Assembly: GCA_028277985.1 (NCBI GenBank)
Contig: JANQFG010000058.1
Coordinates: forward strand, 30,993-94,992
Source of the DNA: a bacterium
GTDB taxonomy: Bacteria; Desulfobacterota; DSWW01
DNA length: 64,000 bases
Direction: 5' to 3'
Part shown: one piece after another, positions 26,474 through 34,161 of the stretch
How positions within the stretch are numbered: position 1 is the stretch's first letter
How the letters are laid out: every line of letters starts with the position of its first letter
Notes under the pieces: generated by a model
Told to the model about the DNA's origin: nothing
The model's input: the letters and a program-made list of their open reading frames with translations, nothing else
The model's database searches: none
Made by a program: the position numbers and the translations under genes

Positions 26474-27952
26474 TCAATTCGAAGGTTTGTAGGAGTCCGG
26501 AGCACCCAGGGGTACATTCGGGTACTGCTTCACGCTCTTCTGGAAGTCGGCCAGCACCTTCATCATCGGATACTGTATCCAGGTGTTGTAAGGCTCGGCC
26601 ACCTGACGCTCTTCACGGGGATCCGTGATCAGATTGACCACCTTCGGTACGGTCGATAGGACCTCCTTCGGGCTGTACTTCGATTCCTGCCAGATGTAGT
26701 GAACTTTCCAGTTCCTCCATTTCAATGCATAGAAGTCGTTGCCCACGAATATGGGAAACCCCTCACGTCCTGATTTGTCGCTCTTTCCCAGTAGGAAATC
26801 CGATAGATCGAGACCATCGATCGGCCTGTCTGACGGCACCTTCGCTCCTGCGAGCCGTGCCAGGGTCGTGAAAAAATCCACGATGTGAACGATCTCATTG
26901 CTCCTGCGTCCGGGCGGAATCTTCCCCGGCCAGCGCAGAATGCATGGTGCCCGCAGACCCCCTTCCCGGGCCGTGAAGTAAGTGCCGGCCCAGGGACCCG
27001 TCCATCCGTTGAAGCGGTCGTTTCCATTGTCCGGGTCTTCCGGCCCGTTGTCGGCCGTGAAGACGACAAGGGTGTTGTCTTCGACACCGAGTTCCTCGAG
27101 GGCGGAAAGCATCCTGCCCAGGTAGTGGTCCGTCTGTACCAGCATATCCGCATACTCCCCGTACCCCGTCTTGCCGTCGAAGTCCGGATGGGGAAGTGTC
27201 GGGTAGTGCGTGGCAGTGAGGGGGACGAAAGCAAAGAAGGGCTTCTTCGCCCGAGCATGCTTGCTCATGAATTCGATGGTTCGGCGCGTCAATTCGGCGT
27301 CGATCCGTCTTCGCTCCTTCAGGTCATAGCGTTTCAGCTTTTCGGGCTTTTCCCCCTTTCGGGCTTCCATGACCCAGGGGACCTGGGATTCCGGAAGCGT
27401 CTCCTCGAGGTCTCCTGCATTTGTGAAATTTCGAATCTCGTCGGGAGATATCCATATGGATTCGTCCGTGGAGTTCGGAATGCCGTACCAGACATCGAAA
27501 CCCTGATCGGTGGGAAAGCGTCCTTCTGTCTTGCCCAGGTGCCATTTCCCGAACATGCCGGTGGCATAGCCCCTCTCGCTCAGCAGTTCAGCAATCGTGA
27601 TTTCCCAGGGGACCAACCCGTAGTACGGGACGCCGATCGGAACACTCTGATTCCCGCTGCGGATCGCAAATCGACCTGTCATCAAGGCGGAACGGCTGGG
27701 CGTGCACTGCGGCTCCGTGTTGAAGTTCTGGAGAAGCAGCCCTTCACGGGCCATGCGGTCCACGTTGGGTGAAGGGGCTCCCCGTGCCTCACCGCCTCCG
27801 TAAGCACCAAAGTCACCCCAGCCCGTGTTGTCCGTGAGGACGAAGAGGATGTTCGGTGTGGAGGTCTCTTTTGCTCCGGCGCCTGGATGAATCAGCAACG
27901 TCAGGGCGAGGGTTATCCACAAGCTCCACCCTGGTAGTCTGTGACGCTTCAT
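26474..27952 (-). CDS. Secreted arylsulfatase-type sulfatase (formylglycine class)
   Basis: A 492-residue type I sulfatase. An N-terminal signal peptide (WSLWITLALTLLIHPGAGA) sends it to the periplasm. ILFVLTDNTGWGD holds the metal-binding Asp residues and CTPSRSALMTGR is the sulfatase signature whose Cys becomes formylglycine; VVFTADNGPE is the second metal segment. It hydrolyses a sulfate ester. The modifying enzyme (FGE or anaerobic sulfatase maturase) is not in this window. I place the start at 27952 behind AAGGAGG; the frame continues to 28228 but runs into the ligase gene and lacks a signal peptide. It follows the ligase by 13 bases. Confidence 0.93.
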   Translation of the reverse strand: MKRHRLPGWSLWITLALTLLIHPGAGAKETSTPNILFVLTDNTGWGDFGAYGGGEARGAPSPNVDRMAREGLLLQNFNTEPQCTPSRSALMTGRFAIRSGNQSVPIGVPYYGLVPWEITIAELLSERGYATGMFGKWHLGKTEGRFPTDQGFDVWYGIPNSTDESIWISPDEIRNFTNAGDLEETLPESQVPWVMEARKGEKPEKLKRYDLKERRRIDAELTRRTIEFMSKHARAKKPFFAFVPLTATHYPTLPHPDFDGKTGYGEYADMLVQTDHYLGRMLSALEELGVEDNTLVVFTADNGPEDPDNGNDRFNGWTGPWAGTYFTAREGGLRAPCILRWPGKIPPGRRSNEIVHIVDFFTTLARLAGAKVPSDRPIDGLDLSDFLLGKSDKSGREGFPIFVGNDFYALKWRNWKVHYIWQESKYSPKEVLSTVPKVVNLITDPREERQVAEPYNTWIQYPMMKVLADFQKSVKQYPNVPLGAPDSYKPSN

Positions 27953-27965
27953 TTCATTTCCTCCT

Positions 27966-29645
27966 TCAGGTCTTATGGTCCTCCAACTTGTGGATACGCT
28001 CAGGATGGGATTCAAAGGCTTCCCGCAAGAACCTCTCCTGAGGCTTTTCACTGATTGTCTTGGGGATCTCGTCAAGGAACAGGAGATAGCTGGGCACGCT
28101 GTTCGCCTCCAGGCCTTTACGGCAACATTCGAATATACTTGCCGAATCAGGTTCTTTGCCTGGGAAGAGGACGATCCCGGCAACGAGGTCGGATTCGCCC
28201 GGCGCCCCACTGGCCGCGGGAATCCCAAAGACTGCGACCTCGCTCACATCGGGATGGTCACCAATGACCTTCTCCACAGTGTCGGGTTGTATGAAGTCCC
28301 CAGCCCTTCTCAGCCCGCCACCGACGCGATAGTCAAAGAAGAACCAGCCATTCTCATCCACATGGGCAATATCCCCGGTACGATTCCATCCGCCACGAGT
28401 CTTCTTCTTGCTCGCTTCAGGATTGTCAAAGTAATTGACGACCGTGCTGCCGCTTCTGAAACTGGCAATGACCTCTCCGGGAACGCCGGGCGGGCAGGGC
28501 TTGTCATTCTCATCTACGACCCGCATCTTGAACATCCACACCGGCTTACCGAAGCTGCCTACGGGACCCTTTCCTGGGGGCTTGCGGGCAAATCCTCCCC
28601 CCTCCAGGGTGGAGTACCACTCGAGGATCTTCACATCAAAACGTTTCTCGAAGTCTGCCCAGATGGCCCGCGGCATACCGGCGCTCACGATATGCCGCAC
28701 CGGGTTATCCGCATCATTCGGCTTGGGCGGCTCGTTGTAAATGCCGGCTGCCACTCCACCCAGCATACTGAACGACGTCACACCGTGTTTCCGGGTGATA
28801 TCCCAGAGCCGGCTCTTTGTGAACTTCGCGCTGAAGACGGCCCTGATACACCTGTACACGGCCGGTGTCAGCGTACAACCCAGGGCATTGCCATGGGTAA
28901 GGGACAGCCCGGTATAGAGGATATCGTCTTTCCTGTAGTTCCAGTATCTGCTGAAAAGATAGCCGACAACCGGCATACGAAGATTCTCGAACACCACACC
29001 TTTCGGATCACCCGTCGTCCCGGAGGTATAAATGATCTGCAGAGGATGGTTCAGGTCGCTGACTCGATAGTCGACCGGCCTGAAAGGAGCTTCGAGTACT
29101 TCCTGAATGGAAGAGAGTTTCGATACATCGCCGGTTGCCGGATTCCCTGGTTTCTCGATCGTGAAAACCCTCTCGACCCCAGGAATCTTGTCCCTGACGG
29201 CTTCCATGTTCTCCAACAGGTCGGCCGTTATGAAGACAGCCTTGCTCTTGGAATTACGTATCTGATGAGCGAGCTTGTCCCCCTTGGTCCTGGGATCGAT
29301 GGGGACGATCACCGCTCCCAGGATGCTCGCGGCCCCTATCAAATGAACCATTTCAGGGTAATTGTACATGATGGCCGCATAGGTATCCCCCTTTTCTATG
29401 CCCGCATTGACCAGGGCTTGCGCGAAACGATGTGAATTCTCGTGCAAATCCCGGAATGTCTGAACCGTGTCGGGACCCGAGGGGTTCTCGAAGGTCAGGA
29501 CGGGGAAATCGGGTCTCGTATGGGCTCTTACCTCGAACAGATGGCTCAGGAAGCACACGTTGAGCTTCCTTCTCAAGGCGAACGAGACATTCCTTGTCTT
29601 TTCAAACATGGGATTTGAAAGCGTGTTCCGTGATTCAGGGGCCAT
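27966..29645 (-). CDS. AMP-dependent acyl-CoA synthetase/ligase
   Basis: An ANL-family ligase of 559 residues. IIYTSGTTGDPKGVV is the P-loop, EWYSTLEGG the adenylate site, and NRTGDIAHVDENGWFFF the linker before the C-terminal domain. The general resemblance is to carnitine/crotonobetaine- and fatty-acid-CoA ligases. The last catalytic Lys appears to be in ISEKPQERF, close to the C-terminus. The ATG at 29645 has GGAGG upstream; a longer frame to 29795 is not supported. It probably activates the acid obtained after sulfate-ester hydrolysis by the downstream sulfatase; that link is inference. Confidence 0.9.
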   Translation of the reverse strand: MAPESRNTLSNPMFEKTRNVSFALRRKLNVCFLSHLFEVRAHTRPDFPVLTFENPSGPDTVQTFRDLHENSHRFAQALVNAGIEKGDTYAAIMYNYPEMVHLIGAASILGAVIVPIDPRTKGDKLAHQIRNSKSKAVFITADLLENMEAVRDKIPGVERVFTIEKPGNPATGDVSKLSSIQEVLEAPFRPVDYRVSDLNHPLQIIYTSGTTGDPKGVVFENLRMPVVGYLFSRYWNYRKDDILYTGLSLTHGNALGCTLTPAVYRCIRAVFSAKFTKSRLWDITRKHGVTSFSMLGGVAAGIYNEPPKPNDADNPVRHIVSAGMPRAIWADFEKRFDVKILEWYSTLEGGGFARKPPGKGPVGSFGKPVWMFKMRVVDENDKPCPPGVPGEVIASFRSGSTVVNYFDNPEASKKKTRGGWNRTGDIAHVDENGWFFFDYRVGGGLRRAGDFIQPDTVEKVIGDHPDVSEVAVFGIPAASGAPGESDLVAGIVLFPGKEPDSASIFECCRKGLEANSVPSYLLFLDEIPKTISEKPQERFLREAFESHPERIHKLEDHKT

Positions 29646-29779
29646 GTGTCTCCACCTCCCGGGCATACACCCTCTGTTTGCCGGAGCAGTGTACGAGAGA
29701 GAACGGTTGTGTGTAAAGAGGAGGGGCTCGGGTCGATCGCCGAAATCGGTCGGCCTGCTCGTCGATCGGCAGGGAATCC

Positions 29780-30697
29780 TCAGCGGTTCTTCCAATCAAC
29801 GTTGGACAGGGACGCGAGGGCCAGTTGCAGGGCGTGCGTGCCGGCTCGCCCGTGCCCCTGGGCCTTCACAGCCAGGTAGAGTTGGTTTGCCAGGGCCAAT
29901 CCCGGCAGGGAGAGTCCCATGCGTCGGGCTTCCTCCAGGGCGATACCCATGTCTTTGATGAAATGCTCGACAAAGAAACCTGGATCGAAGTTGTTGTTGA
30001 TGATCCGAGGTCCAAGGTTGGAGAGCGACCAGCTTCCGGCTGCCCCGGCTGCCACCGATTGCATGACGGTGTCGAGGTCGAGCCCGGCCTTGTGTGCGTA
30101 CAACAGGGCTTCACACAATCCGATCATTTTCGTTGCGATGAGCGTCTGGTTGACCATCTTTGTGTGTTGACCCGCCCCGGGTCCGCCTTGGTGGACGATC
30201 GTCTTTCCCATCGCCTCCCAGCAAGGGTGCAGGGCTTCGACCGCCTCCTTGTCTCCACCGATCATGATCGACAACCGTGCCTCGCGAGCTCCGACATCGC
30301 CGCCGGAAACCGGTGCATCTATGCTGTATACCCCTCTGGATCGAGCCCGTTCCGAGATTTCGACCGCAAGTGAAGGCTCACTCGTGGTCATGTCAACCAG
30401 GATGTTCCCTTTCCTGGCGCCGGCCAGAACGCCCTTCGGGCCCAGGATCACCTCGCGGACATCGGCGGGGAGACCGACGATGGTGAAGACCACGTCGCTC
30501 TGTTCCGCGACCTCCTCGGGGCTGTCGGCCCAGGCGGCCCCTTTGGCCAACAGGCGTTCCGCCTTGCTTCGGGTGCGGTTGAAGACCGTGGCGGTGAATC
30601 CGCTGTCGATCAGGTGCCCGCACATGCTGGATCCCATCACGCCGGTGCCGATCCAGCCGATTCTGGTTTCGCCAGGAGCAATCGTCTTGTGCATCAT
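29780..30697 (-). CDS. Beta-hydroxyacid dehydrogenase (3-hydroxyisobutyrate dehydrogenase-like)
   Basis: A 305-residue NAD(P)-dependent enzyme. [12 protein letters not shown] is the Rossmann motif, [11 protein letters not shown] the substrate-binding signature, and HTKMVNQ carries the catalytic Lys of the family. Members oxidise beta-hydroxyacids (3-hydroxyisobutyrate, tartronate semialdehyde and others). The start at 30697 is the first of two consecutive ATG codons; upstream in-frame residues look non-family. It heads a minus-strand unit with the ligase and sulfatase, 134 bases apart, and is divergent from a sulfatase-like lipoprotein gene. Confidence 0.9.
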   Translation of the reverse strand: MMHKTIAPGETRIGWIGTGVMGSSMCGHLIDSGFTATVFNRTRSKAERLLAKGAAWADSPEEVAEQSDVVFTIVGLPADVREVILGPKGVLAGARKGNILVDMTTSEPSLAVEISERARSRGVYSIDAPVSGGDVGAREARLSIMIGGDKEAVEALHPCWEAMGKTIVHQGGPGAGQHTKMVNQTLIATKMIGLCEALLYAHKAGLDLDTVMQSVAAGAAGSWSLSNLGPRIINNNFDPGFFVEHFIKDMGIALEEARRMGLSLPGLALANQLYLAVKAQGHGRAGTHALQLALASLSNVDWKNR

Positions 30698-30833
30698 CGC
30701 GATTTCCCGAGAGGTTCGAGTGAAGATCTTCGGAACGGTTCTGCCGTTTGCGCGAAAATGACAGAAAAACCGGTTTCCGTCAATCATGTGTTCCGCTCCT
30801 CGCTTTCCGGCGGTTCGGCAAGGGGCGGGTTCT

Positions 30834-30861
30834 TGACATGGGAAAGCTCACGACGCAATAT
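30834..30861 (+). promoter_or_regulatory. Candidate sigma-70 promoter for the sulfatase-like lipoprotein gene
   Basis: A consensus TTGACA (30834-30839) is followed after 16 bases by CAATAT (30856-30861). It lies 38 bases before the ATG at 30899 in the divergent intergenic region. The -35 is perfect; the -10 matches only half. Confidence 0.4.
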
Positions 30862-30898
30862 TGCCTGAGTCGTGCAACAGGGCAGGGAGACATTCAAA

Positions 30899-32671
30899 AT
30901 GAGAAAAGTGTACGGGTCCTTTCCGTTCGCCGCGCTATTCGCTGGGCTGTTCAGCCTCACGCTTCTCCTCGGTGCTTGCGACCGGACGCAGGAAGTGGAC
31001 GAGGGTGTGTCGATCGCCACGCCCGAGCTTCTGGACGAGCATTGCAGAGACATGGTGGGACCTCCGAGAGTGGAGAAGATCTCCGAGCATGTCTGGATCG
31101 CCATCGGGTTCGATCTTGCGAGTACCGTCCTGATTCACACGCCGGAGGGGAACGTGATCGTGGACGCAGGGATCAGTCCCCCCAAGGCTCGTGAAATCAG
31201 GGCTGCCCTCGAAGCAGAGGCGCCGAAGGGCCCTGTCAAGGCGGTCATCTTCACCCACAGTCACATCGACCACGTGGGAGGGGCAACGGTCTGGGCCGGG
31301 GAGGGTGTTCCCATCTGGTCTACGGAGAGCCTCCCGGGGCATCTGCTCAAGCAGTACGCTATGTACCTGCCCATCGAAACGATCCGGGGTGCACGTCAAT
31401 TCGGCCGCAGTGTCCCCTCGAGCAAGATTCCATGCAGCGGCCTGGGGCCCCGGCCCGACTTCGACCTGATGGGCGAATCCGGCATGCTCTTGCCCACACA
31501 CACGTTCTCGGGAAGAAAGACGCTGGAGATCGGAGGCCTGACGATCGAGCTCGTCGAGGCCCATGGGGAGACGCACGATCAGCTCTTTGTCTGGATCCCT
31601 GAGGATGAAACGGTGATCGCAGGCGACAATTTCTACTGGTCGTTTCCGAATCTCTACACCTTGCGTGGTACGAGCCCAAGGCCCGTGGACGACTGGATCG
31701 AGAGCGTGGACATGATGCGTCGCTGCAACCCCGCTCACCTCGTGCCGAATCACACTCGCCCGATCCACGGCAAGGAGAAGATCGCCGAAGTTCTGACCGA
31801 CTATCGGGATGCGATCCAGTGGGTCCGTGACGAGGTCGTGAGAGGGGCCAACCAGGGCCTCGACGTGGACACCCTGGCCGAGAGTATTCGGCTCCCGAAG
31901 CACCTAGCGGAGAGGCATTACAACAAGGAGTTCTACGGCCAGGTCGACTGGGCGGTGAGGGCGATCTACACAAACAACCTGGGTTGGTTCGACGGGCGTG
32001 CGGACAAGCTCTATCCCCTGCCTCATCAGGAGGCGGCCCGACGTGAGGTGGATCTTCTCGGAGGTGCGGACAAGGTCGTGGGTCTTGCAGACAAGGCTAC
32101 CCGAGAGGGGGACCTTCGCTGGGCGGTTCACCTGTTGGCAAAGGTGGAAGACAGTGGACTGGCGGAAGGGGCGGACGCCGATCAACTCGTCGAAAAGCTG
32201 GCTCTCTCCTATGAGAAGCTGGCAGAGGGAATTTTCAATACAAACGGGCGGGCCTACCTGCTGCAGTATGCCGTGGAGCTCAGGAGGAGTCATAAGGAAA
32301 TGGAACAGGCCACCGTTTCCGAAGGCCTCGTGGCCCGGATTCCTCTGGAGCACATCTTCTTCATCCTGGGCTCCAAGCTGATACCGGAGAAGGCCGCCCA
32401 GGTCCATGAATCCCTCCAGTTCGTCTTTCCGGACGAGGAAAAGCGTGTCACCATTACGGTACGGCGAGGAATCGCCGAAATCGTGGAGGGTGACCCTTTG
32501 CCCGGCACACCGGACCCGGTGGCGGTTCTGACTTTCGATTCCCTGGACTTTCGGAAAATGATCTTCCAGATGGCGCGACCTGCCGGTCTCTGGGCCACGG
32601 GAAGAATCAGCGCCGAAGGCAGCTGGGTCGATGCCTTGAAGTTCCTCGGACGCTTCGATACTTCCACATAA
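30899..32671 (+). CDS. Alkylsulfatase-like metallo-beta-lactamase lipoprotein
   Basis: A 590-residue homologue of the 17771-19564 protein, but a lipoprotein: the signal ends LLGAC with Cys27. HSHIDHVGG (the HxHxDH zinc motif), AHGETHDQ, AGDNFYWSFPN and PNHTRPIHG follow the alkylsulfatase order, and AIYTNNLGWFDG is the dimerisation-domain hallmark. The C-terminal ~130 residues are SCP2-like (VTITVRRGIAEIVEG). It would act at the membrane facing the periplasm. AGGGAG precedes the ATG. An acyltransferase gene follows by 14 bases, so a lipid-linked or long-chain sulfate ester is a reasonable guess. Confidence 0.87.
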   Translation: MRKVYGSFPFAALFAGLFSLTLLLGACDRTQEVDEGVSIATPELLDEHCRDMVGPPRVEKISEHVWIAIGFDLASTVLIHTPEGNVIVDAGISPPKAREIRAALEAEAPKGPVKAVIFTHSHIDHVGGATVWAGEGVPIWSTESLPGHLLKQYAMYLPIETIRGARQFGRSVPSSKIPCSGLGPRPDFDLMGESGMLLPTHTFSGRKTLEIGGLTIELVEAHGETHDQLFVWIPEDETVIAGDNFYWSFPNLYTLRGTSPRPVDDWIESVDMMRRCNPAHLVPNHTRPIHGKEKIAEVLTDYRDAIQWVRDEVVRGANQGLDVDTLAESIRLPKHLAERHYNKEFYGQVDWAVRAIYTNNLGWFDGRADKLYPLPHQEAARREVDLLGGADKVVGLADKATREGDLRWAVHLLAKVEDSGLAEGADADQLVEKLALSYEKLAEGIFNTNGRAYLLQYAVELRRSHKEMEQATVSEGLVARIPLEHIFFILGSKLIPEKAAQVHESLQFVFPDEEKRVTITVRRGIAEIVEGDPLPGTPDPVAVLTFDSLDFRKMIFQMARPAGLWATGRISAEGSWVDALKFLGRFDTST

Positions 32672-32685
32672 GGACGACCACGGGC

Positions 32686-33708
32686 ATGCTCCGGAAAGCA
32701 AAGGCTACTGCCAAGAGATTCTTCAGGCTCGCTCTCCAGGGTTTCTTTATTCTTGTCTTCTATCCGTTTCTATGCCTTCTGCCCCACCGTTGGGGATACC
32801 GGATCGCCCGTTGGCAGGGAACCCTCAATTTCCGCAGGATGCACCAGCTCCGGAGAGACATGCTGAGGGAGATGAAGGAATGCCTGCCTGAGCGCACCGA
32901 AGAGGAGATCCAGGAGATCGCCCACCGCGCCTTTCAGGTGCAGGCAACCTTTCTCTATGACAGCTACCTCTTGATGAGATACAGCGTCGACACCTGGACC
33001 GACAGGTTCATCCGGGTCGAGGGGGCCGAGCATCTGGAAGCCTCCCGCGCGAAGGGAAAGGGTGCCATCTTCTGTTCCATGCATTTCAACCACTACTTCT
33101 TTCCCCTGGGAATTCTCGGAAAGAGATTCCCCCTGGTTGGATACGGCGTGTGGCCCGGCGATCTGAGAAAAGTGAACTTCTTCATGAAACTCCATCACCG
33201 CTATCTCATCTGGCTGGGGCAGAAGAAATCGGGAGCGGAATTCCTTGCGGCGGGACGTCACCCGAAAGGTGCGCTGGAGGGCGTGCTGGCCGACAACAAG
33301 ATATTGTTCATCCTTTTCGACATAGCCCTACCGGAGATGCGGGATCTTCGACCCGTCAAGCTTCTTGGCCAGGAAGTCCTGTTTCCATGGGGTCTGGTCC
33401 TGGTGAAATACCTGACACAGGCAGCCTTTCACGTGGGGTACATCATTCGGGACCCGGAGCAGTGGGAGAAGCAGACCCTGATCGTTACCCCGGAATTGAG
33501 CTTCAGCGGCAAACTGGCCCAGGACCAGCAGATGGTTGTCTCCGAGTTGGAGAAGGCGATTCGAAAATATCCGGAATTCTGGTGGGGCTGGGGTCTGTTT
33601 GCGCTCGTGAGGCCCGAGTTCATAAAGGAAGCCAGGAGAAGGAAGGATTACACGACTTCGATTCTGGGCAAGGAGAAGGAAAGGGCTCGGGGTGTTTCCC
33701 CGGAGTGA
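32686..33708 (+). CDS. LpxL/HtrB-like acyltransferase-family protein
   Basis: A 340-residue protein resembling lipid A late acyltransferases: an N-terminal membrane segment (FFILVFYPFLCLLP), then GKGAIFCSMHFNHYFFPLG and FILFDIALPEM. In LpxL/LpxM the catalytic motif is H followed four residues later by Asp or Glu. Here the His is present, but no acidic residue follows at the expected spacing, so activity may be altered or the acceptor different. It is probably anchored on the cytoplasmic side of the inner membrane. It is paired with the sulfatase-like lipoprotein; a role in lipid modification is suggested, not shown. Confidence 0.7.
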   Translation: MLRKAKATAKRFFRLALQGFFILVFYPFLCLLPHRWGYRIARWQGTLNFRRMHQLRRDMLREMKECLPERTEEEIQEIAHRAFQVQATFLYDSYLLMRYSVDTWTDRFIRVEGAEHLEASRAKGKGAIFCSMHFNHYFFPLGILGKRFPLVGYGVWPGDLRKVNFFMKLHHRYLIWLGQKKSGAEFLAAGRHPKGALEGVLADNKILFILFDIALPEMRDLRPVKLLGQEVLFPWGLVLVKYLTQAAFHVGYIIRDPEQWEKQTLIVTPELSFSGKLAQDQQMVVSELEKAIRKYPEFWWGWGLFALVRPEFIKEARRRKDYTTSILGKEKERARGVSPE

Positions 33709-33744
33709 GCGATCAGTCTCACGGGAGCATGCCCCCTCTCTCGT

Positions 33745-34161
33745 CTACCACCAGGGGCCCCAGACCCCCCAGAAACCCATCTTTACCGGTGTAGAGGCGG
33801 CTGCGTTGGCCTGTGCGGCCTTGCGGTTGTCATCCGCTATGCCCTGGGCCACCCGGAATTCGATGTAGCGCTGGTAGGCCTCGGCGGTTCCCATGTACAG
33901 ACAGTTACACGTACCGGCGTCTGCATAAAGGTAGAACATCTCGCCGTCCCGAGGGTATGGCGCGATCCTCCGTTGCGGCAGCCCCTTGAGCATATCGAGT
34001 TTCTCAGGCGTGTCGGCGATCTTCATCTTGAAGCCGGCCGCGTGGAGCATCCGTTCCGTGTTCATTGCCTGCTGCGCTCGTTTTGCCGCGCATCCGCCGA
34101 GGGCGATGCACAGGAAGGCGGACAAGACGATGGCTCTCGGGATTGCGAATCTCAAGTTCAT
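33745..34161 (-). CDS. Small lipoprotein with aromatic C-terminal tail, unknown function
   Basis: A 138-residue protein with a clear lipoprotein signal (IVLSAFLCIALGGC, Cys24 lipidated). After the signal come a helical stretch, YLYADAGTCNCLYMG (a short Cys-x-Cys), a region rich in polar residues, and an unusual tail GFWGVWGPWW at the very C-terminus. It starts inside the stop of the MscS gene (ATGA overlap), so both are translated from one messenger. I recognise no family. The aromatic tail could contact a membrane or the channel; that is speculation. Confidence 0.75.
   Translation of the reverse strand: MNLRFAIPRAIVLSAFLCIALGGCAAKRAQQAMNTERMLHAAGFKMKIADTPEKLDMLKGLPQRRIAPYPRDGEMFYLYADAGTCNCLYMGTAEAYQRYIEFRVAQGIADDNRKAAQANAAASTPVKMGFWGVWGPWW

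Noticed and set aside
27953..28228. Longer N-terminus for the sulfatase
   Set aside because: The extension overlaps the CoA ligase gene, reads as low-complexity shadow sequence and would bury the signal peptide. AAGGAGG supports the start at 27952.
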